Assembly: GCF_036906915.1 (NCBI RefSeq)
Contig: NZ_JBAKHX010000077.1
Location: forward strand, 1-36,569
Source: Phytohabitans sp036906915
GTDB lineage: Bacteria; Actinomycetota; Actinomycetes; Mycobacteriales; Micromonosporaceae
Direction: 5' to 3'
DNA length: 36,569 nucleotides
Positions 7,797-16,699 of the stretch are shown piece after piece; within the stretch, counting starts at the first letter, position 1; each line of letters starts with the position of its first letter. The notes under the pieces were generated by a model, which was not told the origin of the DNA, did not search any database, and saw only the letters and a program-made list of their open reading frames with translations. The position numbers and the translations under genes are program-made.

Positions 7797-8681
7797 TCAC
7801 GCCGACCCGGGAGCGCCGACCAAGGAAGATCGACGGTGGGGAGCCGGTGCGGAGATCATATGGCGGGCGGCGGCGATCGCGACGCCGAGGGCGATCGTCT
7901 GCAATGCAGACGCGAGCAGTGTGGGTTGGGCGCCGATCGCCGTCACGACGGGGCCACCGGCGAGCGTTCCGAGGGCGGTCGACGGGAGGGTGAGGGCGGT
8001 GCGGGTCGCGAGCACGCGGCTGAGTGTGTGCGGTGGGCTGGTGCGCTGGAAGAGCGCGACGCAGATCGCGGTGAACGGGCCGTAGATCAGGCCTCCGATC
8101 GCCAGTCCGAGCAGGCCCGCCCAGACGGCCTTGGTCAGCGCCATCGGCAGCAGAGCGGCACCCCACCCGATGATGATGCCGACGACGACTGTCGACAGGC
8201 GGCGGTTCTGGAGAAGGCCGGAGGCCAGCCCGCCGACGATCGCCCCGATGCCGAACGCGGTCCAGAAGGCGCCGAGCAGCACCGACGAGCCGTCCAGGTC
8301 GTGGGCGATGTAGATGGGCAGGGCGACCTCGACCGGTCCGTACAGGAAGAAGAAGGCGCACGTGGTGGCGAGCAGGCCGAGCAGCCTCGGCTGCCGGAGG
8401 ATGGTCTGCCAGCCTCCGGTCGCGGCCTGCTCAGGCGCCTGCGGTGCCGCGGCGACACCGCGTCGGCCGGCCGCGGTCGCGCAGCTGACCGCCAGGATCG
8501 CGAAGCTCGCCGCGTCGACGCCGATGACCCAGCCCGCGGGTGCGATCTGTACCGCCAGCCAGGCCACCGCGACCATGCTCATTCCGTCGCCGAGCGCCGA
8601 TACCGCCATCCCGGGCAGGAGCCGGCGCAACAACGGCTGCTCCAGCACCGGCCCAAACGATTTCCTGTACGTGGTGAACAT
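7797..8681 (-). CDS. MFS transporter with internal deletion (probably non-functional)
   Basis: The frame encodes 294 residues, against about 400 for this MFS family. TM1 (VSALGDGMSMVAVAWLAVQ) is followed directly at residues 48/49 by AGWVIGVDAASFAIL, which in the family is TM6. The segment of roughly 120-130 residues holding TM2-TM5 and the cytoplasmic A-loop is missing, while TM7-TM12 remain in frame. A GGAAGAG ribosome site precedes ATG 8681. The gene is divergent from the large LuxR-type regulator, which may once have controlled it. Whether the shortened protein has a role is unknown; loss of transport is inferred. Confidence 0.75.
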   Translation of the reverse strand: MFTTYRKSFGPVLEQPLLRRLLPGMAVSALGDGMSMVAVAWLAVQIAPAGWVIGVDAASFAILAVSCATAAGRRGVAAAPQAPEQAATGGWQTILRQPRLLGLLATTCAFFFLYGPVEVALPIYIAHDLDGSSVLLGAFWTAFGIGAIVGGLASGLLQNRRLSTVVVGIIIGWGAALLPMALTKAVWAGLLGLAIGGLIYGPFTAICVALFQRTSPPHTLSRVLATRTALTLPSTALGTLAGGPVVTAIGAQPTLLASALQTIALGVAIAAARHMISAPAPHRRSSLVGAPGSA

Positions 8682-8716
8682 GCTGGTCACTCTTCCTTCG
8701 GGGTGGCCGCTCCGAA

Positions 8717-8744
8717 TCCGTGGCGACCACGGAACCGGCCACGG
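8717..8744. promoter_or_regulatory. Palindromes in the MFS/LuxR divergent promoter
   Basis: tccgtgg-cga-ccacgga (8717-8733) is a perfect 7+3+7 palindrome, and a further ccacgg half-site lies at 8739-8744. The site sits in the 109-bp gap between the divergent MFS and regulator genes, so it is a candidate operator for the regulator. Binding is inferred. Confidence 0.45.
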
Positions 8745-8790
8745 ATCCGGGCGCGGACCCCGCGCTGAGCAGGTACGGGACAATGGGGCC

Positions 8791-11547
8791 GTGACGGCGA
8801 CGGTGGAGATCTCGGCTCGGGAGGCCGAGGTGCTGGAGCTGATCGGCGAGCACCTCAGCAACGCCGAGATCGGGGCGCGGTTGTACATCTCGGTGCGCAC
8901 CGTCGAAAGCCACGTCTCCTCGCTGCTGCGCAAGCTGGAGGTGCCGGACCGGCGGGCGCTTGCCAAGCACGCGGCCGAGCTGACTCGCGCCGACCGGTCC
9001 CACACCGCGACGGTCCTGCCGGCCCCGCTGACCTCGTTCATCGGCCGGGTGCGGGAGCGGGCCGAGTTGGCCGAGATGATCAAGGCGCACCGGCAGGTGA
9101 CCGCCGTCGGGCCCGGCGGCGTGGGCAAGACCCGACTCGCGTCGACTGTGGCCGCGGATGCGGCCAGCGAGTACCCAGACGGGGTGTGGTTCGTCGACCT
9201 GGTACCGATCACCGACCCGGGCATGGTGGCGGCGGCGGTCGCCGGCGGGCTTGGCCTTGGCGAGCAGCCCGGCCGCGGTATGGACGAGTCGGTGGTCGCG
9301 GCGCTTGCCGACCGGCACGCCCTGCTGGTGCTGGACAACTGCGAGCAGGTGCGGGACGGGGTGGCGCTGTTCCTGGAGCGGCTGCTCGCGGCGTGTCCGC
9401 GACTGACGGCGCTGGCGACCAGTCGCGCCCGGTTGATGGTGCCCTTCGAACGGGTGTACGCGGTTCCGCCGCTGTCGCTGGCCGGCGACGGCGAGTCGGA
9501 CGCGGTCGCGCTGTTCATGGACCGGGCGGCGGCCGTGGGCTTGCCGCCGGATCCGGCGCTGCGCGATCACATCGCCTCGTTCTGTGAGCGGCTCGACGGA
9601 ATGGCGCTGGCGATCGAGCTGGCCGCCGCCCGCTGGCCCTCGCTCGGGCTGGATGGCCTCACCGCCGCGCTGTCCGACCCGCTGCGGATGCTCGCCGGCG
9701 GCTCCCGCGCAGACGATCGGCACCGTTCGGTGCGTGCGGCGCTGGACTGGAGCCACGCCCTGCTGGAGCCGGCCGATCGTGCGCTCCTGCGCCGATTGTC
9801 GGTTTTCGTCGCGCCGTTCACCGTCGAGGCGGCGGCCGAGGTGGCCAGGGCCGAGACCGTCGTCGTCGCCGACGGGCTGGCCCGGCTCGCCGAGCAGAGC
9901 CTGCTGGTGGTGACAGCCTCCCCGGGCGGCACCGCCTACCGGGCGCTTTCGACCATCCGCCAGTACGGGACGGAGCGGCTAGCCGAGGCCGGTGAGCTGG
10001 CCGACGCCCGATCCCGGCACCTTCGCTGGTGCCTTTCCAACGCCGCCGCACTGGCTGGGCGGCGAGAAGGCTGGCGCGCCCGCTTCGACCCGGTGGCGGA
10101 CGATCTCCGCGCCGCCCTCGCGTGGGCGGCCGAGCGGCCGGAGCAGCGCGCCGACGCGTACCAGCTCGCCCTGCACCTGGCGGAGCTGGCCTTCACCCGC
10201 AACCTCATCGGCGAGTCCCAGCAGCGGTACGAGCAGGCGGCCGCTCTGGCGGACGCCCCGGCGGCCGCCGCGTCGATGCTGCGGCACGCCGCGGCCGTGG
10301 CCGGGTGCCGGCTGCGCGGCGATGACATGTACCGCCTCCACCGCGCGGCCGCGGACGCCGCTCGCCTGGCCGCGGACACCGCCGGCGCCGCCTTCGACCT
10401 CGCGACGGCAGCCACCACCGCGTACCGGTTCTCGGGCAAGTTCGTGCGGATCCCGCCGGAGGACGAGGCGATCGCGCTCATCGCCGAGGCACGCGAGCTG
10501 GCCGGCGACGACGCAGCCGCCCAGGCCGCGGTGGCACTGGCCGAGGCCGGGGTGCTCAGTGACGCGTTCGGCGCCATCCAGGGCCCGGTCGACAATGACG
10601 TACCGGAGACGATCGCGCGCGCCGAACGGGCCGTCGAACTCGCCTACCGTACCGACGACCCGCTCGCGCAGTCCGCCGCGCTGGACGCTCTCCTCGGTGC
10701 CCAGTGCTGGGCTGGTGACACGTTCGCAGCGGCGGCCACGGCCCGGCGCAGGATCGCTCTGCTCTCGTCCACACCGGATACTCCGGCCAGAACCCACGAG
10801 CTGATCGACGCGCTCGGCATAGCCGCCGAGGCGAGCCTCGGTGTGGGAGACCTGCCGGGTGCCCGCCGGTGGGCGCGGCAACTGGCCGACCATCCGCTGC
10901 TGGCGGAGGTCGGTCACCGTGCCACGAGCTGGCTGCTGGTGGCCGACGCGCTGGCGGGCGAGGTCGACGAGGTGCTGACCGTCAGCGTCCGGTTCCTGGA
11001 GGCGTGGCAGCGGGCCGGGAGCCCGGCCAGGTCGTTCCTCGGCCCGGCGGTGGCCGGTGTGGCGACGATCCACGGCCTGCGCGGTGACGACGACGCCCAG
11101 AGCGAATGGAACGCGGTCCTAAAGCAACTCGGCGCCTCGCCGGCGTACACCTACGGCTTCGGGGCGGTCTTCGACACGATCCTCATGCTCCACCGTGGGC
11201 AGGCAAACGAGGCGCTGGAGAGGACGGCGCCCGAGCCCGGCGAGGTGTGGAGATGGGTCACCTGGATCTGGCTCCACTGGTATGTGGCCCTGCGCGCCGA
11301 GGCCGCCGTGCTCGCCGGGAGCGCTGACGCCCGCGACCGCCTGGCCGTCGCCCGCACCATCGTGGCCGGCAACCCGGTCGCCGGCGCCATCGTGGAGCGG
11401 GCCGAAGCGCTGCTCAACGAGGATCAGGAGCGGCTGCTCGCGACGGCGGACGCGTTCGACGCCGCCGGCTGCCGGTATCAGTCGGCGCGAACCCTGTTGC
11501 TCGCCGGCGGGGCGGGTAGGGGTGCGCGGCGTCCCGGCCCGGTGTGA
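8791..11547 (+). CDS. LuxR-HTH / NB-ARC ATPase / TPR transcriptional regulator
   Basis: This protein of 918 residues has an N-terminal LuxR-type helix-turn-helix (about residues 5-62; ISAREAEVLELI and SVRTVESHVSSLLRKL). An AfsR/NB-ARC-like STAND ATPase follows, with Walker A GPGGVGKT at 107-114 and Walker B-like ALLVLDNCEQV. The C-terminal half is alanine-rich and helical, as expected of TPR-like sensor repeats. Such proteins are ATP-dependent switch regulators; here the DNA-binding domain is N-terminal, unlike classical LAL regulators. I chose GTG 8791 because it starts just ahead of the HTH; the open frame to 8314 runs through the divergent MFS gene. Candidate targets are that MFS gene and the ABC operon 78 bp downstream. 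Confidence 0.88.
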   Translation: MTATVEISAREAEVLELIGEHLSNAEIGARLYISVRTVESHVSSLLRKLEVPDRRALAKHAAELTRADRSHTATVLPAPLTSFIGRVRERAELAEMIKAHRQVTAVGPGGVGKTRLASTVAADAASEYPDGVWFVDLVPITDPGMVAAAVAGGLGLGEQPGRGMDESVVAALADRHALLVLDNCEQVRDGVALFLERLLAACPRLTALATSRARLMVPFERVYAVPPLSLAGDGESDAVALFMDRAAAVGLPPDPALRDHIASFCERLDGMALAIELAAARWPSLGLDGLTAALSDPLRMLAGGSRADDRHRSVRAALDWSHALLEPADRALLRRLSVFVAPFTVEAAAEVARAETVVVADGLARLAEQSLLVVTASPGGTAYRALSTIRQYGTERLAEAGELADARSRHLRWCLSNAAALAGRREGWRARFDPVADDLRAALAWAAERPEQRADAYQLALHLAELAFTRNLIGESQQRYEQAAALADAPAAAASMLRHAAAVAGCRLRGDDMYRLHRAAADAARLAADTAGAAFDLATAATTAYRFSGKFVRIPPEDEAIALIAEARELAGDDAAAQAAVALAEAGVLSDAFGAIQGPVDNDVPETIARAERAVELAYRTDDPLAQSAALDALLGAQCWAGDTFAAAATARRRIALLSSTPDTPARTHELIDALGIAAEASLGVGDLPGARRWARQLADHPLLAEVGHRATSWLLVADALAGEVDEVLTVSVRFLEAWQRAGSPARSFLGPAVAGVATIHGLRGDDDAQSEWNAVLKQLGASPAYTYGFGAVFDTILMLHRGQANEALERTAPEPGEVWRWVTWIWLHWYVALRAEAAVLAGSADARDRLAVARTIVAGNPVAGAIVERAEALLNEDQERLLATADAFDAAGCRYQSARTLLLAGGAGRGARRPGPV

Positions 11548-11561
11548 CGAGGGTGAACGCC

Positions 11562-11602
11562 GTGTCAGTGGTCGTGTCAGGGGCGTGTCAGGGGCGTGGC
11601 AG
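11562..11602 (+). promoter_or_regulatory. Four helically phased GTGTCAG direct repeats
   Basis: gtgtcag occurs at 11562, 11574 and 11585, with gtggcag at 11596. The spacings are 12, 11 and 11 bp, about one helical turn each. They lie in the 78-bp gap before the ABC transporter ATPase start (11626). Arrays of short direct repeats at 11-bp spacing are the classic binding pattern of SARP/OmpR-type regulators; the actual binder here is unknown. Confidence 0.55.
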
Positions 11603-11625
11603 GTCAGGCCCCGATCGTTGGCTGC

Positions 11626-12567
11626 ATGACAGATTCAGCGATCGCGGTTTCAGGGCTGCGTAAAGCGTTCAAGGACAAGATCGTTCTCAACGGTATCGAT
11701 CTGGAAGTTCGTGAGGGCACGGTCTTTTCACTGCTCGGTCCGAATGGGGCGGGCAAGACGACGATGGTGAACGTGCTGACCACGTTGATGAAGGCCGACG
11801 GTGGGACGGTACGGGTAGCCGGGCACGATATCGCCAACGAGGCCAAGGCGGTGCGGGCGGCGATCGGGGTCACCGGTCAGTTCGCGGCGGTGGATGAGCT
11901 GCTGTCTGGGCAGGAGAACCTGCAGCTGATGGTGGATCTGAACCGGGCGACCTCCGGTGACGGCAAGCGGGTCGTCGCAGAACTGCTGGAACGCTTCGAT
12001 CTGGTGGAAGCGGCGCAGAAGCCCGCGTCGACATACTCCGGGGGTATGCGCCGCAAGCTCGATCTGGCGATGACGCTGGTCGGCAACCCACGGATCATCT
12101 TCCTGGACGAGCCGACGACGGGACTGGACCCGCGCAGCCGCCGCACGATGTGGTCGATGATCCGTGACCTGGTCGCCGACGGCGTGACGATCTTCCTCAC
12201 CACCCAGTACCTGGAGGAAGCCGACCAGCTCGCCGACCGGATCGCGGTGCTCGACAAGGGCCGTCTGGTCGCCCAGGGCACTGCCGACGACCTCAAACGC
12301 CAGATACCCGGGACCCATGTCCGGCTCAGGTTCACCACCGCCGCCCAGCTCGACGCGGCGGCGCGGATCTTCACCGACTCCACGCGGGACGACGAGGCGT
12401 TGGCCCTGCGGGTTCCCAGCGACGGCGGGACGCAATCGTTGCGGGCTCTGCTGGACAGGCTCGACGAGCACTCGCTCAGCGCCGAAGAGTTCTCTGTGCA
12501 CACCCCCGACCTCGACGACGTTTTCCTTGCCCTGACGGGCCACACCACGGAGGTGGACGCGAAATGA
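11626..12567 (+). CDS. ABC transporter ATP-binding protein, DrrA-like
   Basis: This protein of 313 residues has Walker A GPNGAGKTT at 38-46, the signature YSGGMRRKLDLA, Walker B IIFLDEPTTGLDP and the switch region TTQYLEEADQLADRI. The C-terminal extension ending in DLDDVFLALTGHTTE is typical of the DrrA group, which powers daunorubicin-type drug efflux with a DrrB permease. ATG 11626 starts the conserved N-terminus; the upstream frame to 11596 runs into the repeat array. The stop overlaps the permease start (ATGA). The substrate cannot be deduced. Confidence 0.93.
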   Translation: MTDSAIAVSGLRKAFKDKIVLNGIDLEVREGTVFSLLGPNGAGKTTMVNVLTTLMKADGGTVRVAGHDIANEAKAVRAAIGVTGQFAAVDELLSGQENLQLMVDLNRATSGDGKRVVAELLERFDLVEAAQKPASTYSGGMRRKLDLAMTLVGNPRIIFLDEPTTGLDPRSRRTMWSMIRDLVADGVTIFLTTQYLEEADQLADRIAVLDKGRLVAQGTADDLKRQIPGTHVRLRFTTAAQLDAAARIFTDSTRDDEALALRVPSDGGTQSLRALLDRLDEHSLSAEEFSVHTPDLDDVFLALTGHTTEVDAK

Positions 12568-13313
12568 ACACCAAGTCGCATTCGTTGGTCATGTTGCGCC
12601 GCAACTTCAAACACATCGCCCGGAACCCGATCTCGGTGTTCAACGCGGTCCTGATGCCGATCATCATCATGTTGATGTTCGTGTACATGATGGGAGATGC
12701 GTTCAGCGTCGGTGTCGACTACATCGACTACGCGACGCCGGGACTGATCCTGCTGGCAGTCTGTTACGGGCTGGGGGCCACCGCGACATCGGTGAACTCC
12801 GACATGACCAAGGGGATCATCAACCGGTTCAAGGTCATGGACGTCTCCCGCGGTGCGGTGTTGACCGGGCACGTCGTCGCCAGCCTGCTGACCAACCTGC
12901 TGGCCATCGCCGCCCTCATCGGCGTGGCGTTCCTGCTGGGCTTCAGCCCGGCGGCGAGTTTCCTGGATTGGCTCGGCGTGGCCGGCGTCGTCGTGCTGCT
13001 CGGGTTCGCGGCCGGCTGGCTCACGGTCGCGCTGGGATTGGCGGCGAAGTCTCCGGAAACGGCGGGTATGGCCGCCGTGCCGCTGGTCATGCTGCCGTTC
13101 TTCAGCAGCGCGATCGTTCCGGCCGACAAGATGGGACCGGGGCTGCGCCAGTTCGCGGAGTACCAGCCCTTCACCCCGATCATCGAAACCATGCGCGGGC
13201 TGCTGGCCGGCACACCGTCCTCCAGCGACGCGATCACCGCCGTCGCCTGGTGCGTCGGCATCGGTCTCGTCGGATACCTGTGGGCGCGTTCCACCTTCAC
13301 GAAGCGAGCGTGA
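12564..13313 (+). CDS. ABC transporter permease, DrrB-like
   Basis: This 249-residue ABC-2 type permease has about six membrane helices. The first follows the cytoplasmic start (LRRNFKHIARNPISVF), and the central segment FKVMDVSRGAVLTGHVVASL is typical of DrrB proteins. It should pair with the ATPase encoded immediately upstream, with which it shares a 4-bp ATGA overlap implying translational coupling. The family exports hydrophobic drugs or lipids; no biosynthetic cluster is visible here, so a self-protection role is only a possibility. A broken DUF4097 gene follows 5 bp later. Confidence 0.92.
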   Translation: MNTKSHSLVMLRRNFKHIARNPISVFNAVLMPIIIMLMFVYMMGDAFSVGVDYIDYATPGLILLAVCYGLGATATSVNSDMTKGIINRFKVMDVSRGAVLTGHVVASLLTNLLAIAALIGVAFLLGFSPAASFLDWLGVAGVVVLLGFAAGWLTVALGLAAKSPETAGMAAVPLVMLPFFSSAIVPADKMGPGLRQFAEYQPFTPIIETMRGLLAGTPSSSDAITAVAWCVGIGLVGYLWARSTFTKRA

Positions 13314-13318
13314 GCGTC

Positions 13319-13995
13319 ATGCCTACCTTCACCACGCCAGGGCCCATCGCCGCCACCGTGCAAGTCGCCGGCGCTCAGGTGCGGGTGACCGCCAGCGACC
13401 GGACCGACACCGCCGTACGGGTCGAACCCGTCAACAAGGCAAGCCAGTCAGATATCAACGTGGCCAACAAAACCAAGGTCGACTTCACCGGCGGCCGGCT
13501 ATCGGTAAGGCAACCGCCTGCGGCGACAAGAACGGTTCGGTCGCCATCACCATCGACCTACCCACCGGCTCCAGCCTGACCGCCTACCTGGCGCACTCGA
13601 GTGTTCACACCGACGGCTCACTCGGCGAGTGCGAGCTGCACATGGCAAAGGGTCGGGTCCAGCTGGATCGCATCAGCACGCTGCAGGCGAACATCGCCGC
13701 CGGTGACGTCACGATCGGCCACATCGCCGGGCGCGCCACCATCGAAGGCAGCGTGGTCGCCGCGCGGATCAGCGAGGTCAAGGGCACTGTCGGGCTCTCG
13801 AGCTCGGGCGGGCAGATCTGGATCGGCCACGCCTTTGCCGACCTCGACCTCAGCAGCGGCAGCGGTGGCTTCGACATCGACCGCGCCGACGGCAGCATCA
13901 CCGCCAAGACGAGCGACGGTGCCATCCGGATCGGCCGGATGACAAACGGTCAGGCCTGACACGGCGACGTCATCATTCGACGCGCGGCGGGCTGA
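13319..13995 (+). pseudogene. DUF4097-family beta-helix protein, broken
   Basis: The start (MPTFTTPGPIAATVQVAG, ATG 13319) and the repeats ending GAIRIGRMTNGQA match the DUF4097 family that commonly follows DrrAB-type pairs. Two lesions are visible. A one-base loss near 13506-13507 (gt-aag) shifts the frame; reading on in the next frame restores KATACGDKNGSVAITIDL. At 13957 a TGA interrupts, but the same frame then reads HGDVIIRRAAG and stops at 13995. That is the expected family C-terminus, so roughly 50-60 codons before it are missing. It forms the third gene of the ABC operon. A sequencing error could explain the first lesion but not the second. Confidence 0.8.
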
Positions 13996-14013
13996 CCCAT
14001 CATGGGGCCGGGC

Positions 14014-14919
14014 TCAGCGGAGAGGAGGGAGGGCGTCGGTGCCCCAACTGGCGAGCAGCCGCAGGGCGTCGGCCGAAGCGGAGCCCGGCTCGGCGTGGTA
14101 GGTGATCAGGGACTGGGCGGGGTCGTCGGGCAGCGGGAAGAACTCGTACGCCACGGTCAGCTCGCCGACCAGCGGATGGTTCAGTCGCAGCGTCCCATGG
14201 TTCTTCTGCTGCACCGCGTAGGCGGCCCACAGCTGGCGGAATTCCTCGCTCTTGACCGACAACTCACCGACGAGGGCGGCCAGCTGCGCGTCGTCGGGGC
14301 ACCGGCCGGCGTCCATGCGGAGGAAGCCGACGATGGCGGCCGCCTTGGCATCCCGGTCGACGAACAGGTCGCGCGTGGTCGAGGAGAGAAAGATGAGCCG
14401 GGCCCAGTTGCGCTCCTGCGGCGGCAGCTCGTCCCAGTTTCCGAACAGCGCGGCGGCGAGCCGGTTCCAACCGAGGATGTCTCCGCGTTGCCCGATGACG
14501 TACGCCGGTACGCCGTCGAAGGCGTCGAGCAGTTGCTGAAGGGCAGGGCGCAGGACCTGAGACCGCTGGCAGGCGACCCCCTGCTTCTTGGACGGCTTGG
14601 GCTTCGACAGTTGCGTCAGGTACGTGTGCTCGGCGTCGGTCAACCGCAGCGCCCGGGCGATGGCGCCGAGCACCTCGGCCGAGACGTTGTCGCTGTGGCC
14701 CTGCTCCAGCCGGGTGTAGTACGCGACGGAGACCCCGGCCACCTGGGCGACCTCTTCGCGACGCAGCCCGGGGACCCGGCGCCGCCGGCCGAAACCGGGC
14801 AATCCGAGAGCCTCCGGCTTCAACGCGGCCCGGCGGGCGCGCAGGAACTGGCCGAGCTCCGCGCGCCGGTCGAGCGCGGCGACCGTCCGGCCGCCGGAGA
14901 CTGATTGATCCACCGCCAT
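14014..14919 (-). CDS. XRE-family regulator with MmyB-like ligand-binding domain
   Basis: This protein has 301 residues. Residues about 20-100 form a Cro/C1-type helix-turn-helix (GLRREEVAQVAGVSVAYYTRLEQG). Residues about 120-290 match the MmyB-like ligand-binding domain, a PAS-like pocket (PAYVIGQRGDILGWNRLAAALFG; the family may bind fatty-acid-like ligands). Such regulators typically stand divergent from a single oxidoreductase gene that they control. Here that neighbour is the aldo/keto reductase at 15086, with a near-palindrome between them at 14958-14972. The protein is full length for the family. Confidence 0.92.
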   Translation of the reverse strand: MAVDQSVSGGRTVAALDRRAELGQFLRARRAALKPEALGLPGFGRRRRVPGLRREEVAQVAGVSVAYYTRLEQGHSDNVSAEVLGAIARALRLTDAEHTYLTQLSKPKPSKKQGVACQRSQVLRPALQQLLDAFDGVPAYVIGQRGDILGWNRLAAALFGNWDELPPQERNWARLIFLSSTTRDLFVDRDAKAAAIVGFLRMDAGRCPDDAQLAALVGELSVKSEEFRQLWAAYAVQQKNHGTLRLNHPLVGELTVAYEFFPLPDDPAQSLITYHAEPGSASADALRLLASWGTDALPPLR

Positions 14920-14957
14920 GTAGCCAGTATGCCCAGTTCACCCATCCGTAGCCTGAC

Positions 14958-14972
14958 CCTGCCAGTGGTAGG
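14958..14972. promoter_or_regulatory. Candidate operator of the XRE/AKR pair
   Basis: cctgcca-g-tggtagg is a 7+1+7 dyad with one mismatch. It lies in the 166-bp divergent gap, about 40 bp upstream of the regulator start. Placement and symmetry suggest autoregulation and control of the reductase; this is inference. Confidence 0.45.
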
Positions 14973-15085
14973 AAAACGGCGCTCTGGTTAGCCAGCCGAA
15001 CCTCGGGCAGCGTGGCTGCCGTGCCCGGACCGCCGGGCGCGGCCCACGGCGCGGATTTCGTGCCGGCGGATAAGGAGGAGTCCAC

Positions 15086-15907
15086 ATGACGTTCGCTATT
15101 GGCGGGGAGAAGCGGGTCAACCGGCTCGGCTACGGTGCGATGCAGATCACCGGACCAGGCGTGTGGGGGCCGCCACACGACCACGACGAGGCGCTCCGGG
15201 TCCTGCGGCGGGCGGTCGAGCTCGGCGTCAATCTCATCGACACCGCGGACTCCTACGGGCCGTACGTGTCCGAGGAGCTGATCAAGGAGGCGCTGCATCC
15301 GTACCCGGAGGACCTGGTCATCGCCACCAAGGCCGGCCTGGTCCGTACCGGTCCGGGCGGTTGGTACCCCGTCGGTCGTCCCGAGTACCTGCGCCAGCAG
15401 GCCGAGATGAGCCTGCGCCGCCTCGGCGTCGAGCGTATCGACCTGTACCAGCTGCACCGCATCGATCCCGCCGTACCACTCGCCGACCAGTTGGGTGTCT
15501 TCGCCGAGCTGCAGAAGGAGGGCAAGATCGGGCACATCGGCCTGTCCGAGGTAACGGTGGAGGAGATAGTGCAGGCCCGCGAGTACGTGGAAATCGCGAC
15601 CGTGCAGAACCTGTACAACCTGTCGAACCGCCAGTCCGATGCGGTACTCGACTACTGCGCGGCCGAGGGCATCGGCTTCCTCCCGTGGTTCCCCATCGCC
15701 ACCGGCGAGCTCGCCAAGCCCGGCGGACCGCTGGACGCCCTGTCCACGCAGACCGGCGCCACCCCGGCCCAGCTCGCGCTGGCCTGGCTGCTGCACCGCT
15801 CGCCGGTCATGCTCCCCATCCCGGGTACCTCATCCGTGGCGCACCTGGAGGAGAACGTGGCGGCGGGCGGCATCACCCTCACCGCCGAGCAAATCGCCAG
15901 CCTCTAG
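15086..15907 (+). CDS. Aldo/keto reductase
   Basis: This 273-residue NADPH-dependent TIM-barrel oxidoreductase shows the full catalytic tetrad: Asp52 and Tyr57 in IDTADSYG, Lys82 in IATKAG and His124 in YQLHRID. The family reduces aldehydes and ketones to alcohols; the substrate is not predictable here. The ribosome site AAGGAGGAG lies 8 nt before ATG 15086. It is divergent from the XRE/MmyB regulator, a common arrangement in which the ligand-sensing regulator represses the reductase gene. The C-terminus is complete for the short AKR subfamily. Confidence 0.94.
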   Translation: MTFAIGGEKRVNRLGYGAMQITGPGVWGPPHDHDEALRVLRRAVELGVNLIDTADSYGPYVSEELIKEALHPYPEDLVIATKAGLVRTGPGGWYPVGRPEYLRQQAEMSLRRLGVERIDLYQLHRIDPAVPLADQLGVFAELQKEGKIGHIGLSEVTVEEIVQAREYVEIATVQNLYNLSNRQSDAVLDYCAAEGIGFLPWFPIATGELAKPGGPLDALSTQTGATPAQLALAWLLHRSPVMLPIPGTSSVAHLEENVAAGGITLTAEQIASL

Positions 15908-16107
15908 ACCGGCTTGCCGCGTTCGATGGCCTCGACCGTGGCTGACGCGGCATCGGTGATATGCACCCGTGAGGCCCTACTGGACGACGCGGACTTCTGG
16001 CGCAACACGGGATGCGATCACCAGCTGAGGACCGTAAGGCTGACCACGCCGGAGTGGATGCGAGCGGGGTGCGCTGTCGAGGGGATGCGGGGCACTATCG
16101 TTCTGGC
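15908..16107. other. Non-coding or decayed stretch after the aldo/keto reductase
   Basis: No convincing complete gene lies here. On the minus strand, just inside the shared ctag at 15904-15907, a frame ends in ATVEAIERGKPV, which looks like a plausible protein C-terminus but has no supported body upstream. A plus-strand frame from 15914 contains LLDDADFWRNTG but overlaps the next gene out of frame. Both could be gene remnants. Confidence 0.3.
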
Positions 16108-16602
16108 GTGCGTATCCGATTCGATGTCCCGGCCGATCCAGCCTATCCGGGCCGTGTAGCCGACGTGCTCGGCCGGGCTCGGCTGCGTCGGTACGGCTAC
16201 ATCGGCGCTGTACTGATGGCAGTTGGGGCGATCGGTCTGGTTGTCTCGCGGCAGGTCGGCTGGGGTGATTGGATCTCGCCGTTGTGCTTCGCGCTGGTGA
16301 TGGGCGGCTTGCTCTCCCTGCTGTACTCGCCGTGGGTGCGATTCAGAGCCCGCCGCCGCTCCAGCCGCTACGCCGTGGCTGGCGGCTACGACATCACCGA
16401 CGACAACATCATGATGCGCAGCGGCACCGAGTCCGGCGGAATTGCCTGGGACGGAGTCGACCGGGTCGTGGACACCCCTGACTTCTGGATCGTGTATGTC
16501 GGACGGATACCGGCAACCGTGATCCCACGCCGCTTCATGACCGCCGAAGACGCCGAGACGCTAGGCGCCTTCATGGCGGAGCGCGGGCTGCTCAACTCCT
16601 AG
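16108..16602 (+). CDS. YcxB-like family membrane protein
   Basis: This 164-residue protein has two adjacent membrane helices (about residues 30-50 and 55-75). They are followed by a soluble C-terminal domain with ITDDNIMMRSGTESGGIAWDGVDRVVDTPDFWIVY and IPRRFMTAEDAE, the pattern of the YcxB-like C-terminal domain. The function of the family is unknown. I chose GTG 16108 because the sequence before it (in-frame to 16012) is not family-like, although its ribosome site is weak. It stands alone; the next gene begins about 100 bp later with its own promoter-like sequence. Confidence 0.75.
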   Translation: MRIRFDVPADPAYPGRVADVLGRARLRRYGYIGAVLMAVGAIGLVVSRQVGWGDWISPLCFALVMGGLLSLLYSPWVRFRARRRSSRYAVAGGYDITDDNIMMRSGTESGGIAWDGVDRVVDTPDFWIVYVGRIPATVIPRRFMTAEDAETLGAFMAERGLLNS

Positions 16603-16630
16603 GCGGTTCAGAGTTTGGCCGTTTCGGCCA

Positions 16631-16658
16631 TCGACAGGGCCACACACCTCGATAGAGT
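16631..16658 (+). promoter_or_regulatory. Sigma-70-like promoter for the small secreted peptide
   Basis: A -35-like tcgaca (16631-16636) and a -10-like tagagt (16653-16658) are separated by 16 bp. They stand about 40 bp upstream of the GTG start at 16700, which has a strong ribosome site. Confidence 0.45.
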
Positions 16659-16699
16659 GGAGGAGCACTGTCCATACAGGATCGCCTAAGGAGATCATC

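Noticed and set aside
11562..11602. Short repeats as a possible CRISPR array
   Set aside because: The units are 7-11 bp with no spacers of CRISPR size and no cas genes; a regulator-binding array explains them better.
14264..15796. 510-codon minus-strand open frame spanning the XRE and aldo/keto reductase genes
   Set aside because: It runs antisense through one well-supported gene and out of frame through the other, has no recognisable domain, and its low-complexity residue use is typical of shadow frames in high-GC DNA.
15914..16159. 81-codon plus-strand frame between the aldo/keto reductase and YcxB-like genes
   Set aside because: There is no ribosome site and no domain, and it overlaps the next gene out of frame; at most it is a remnant.
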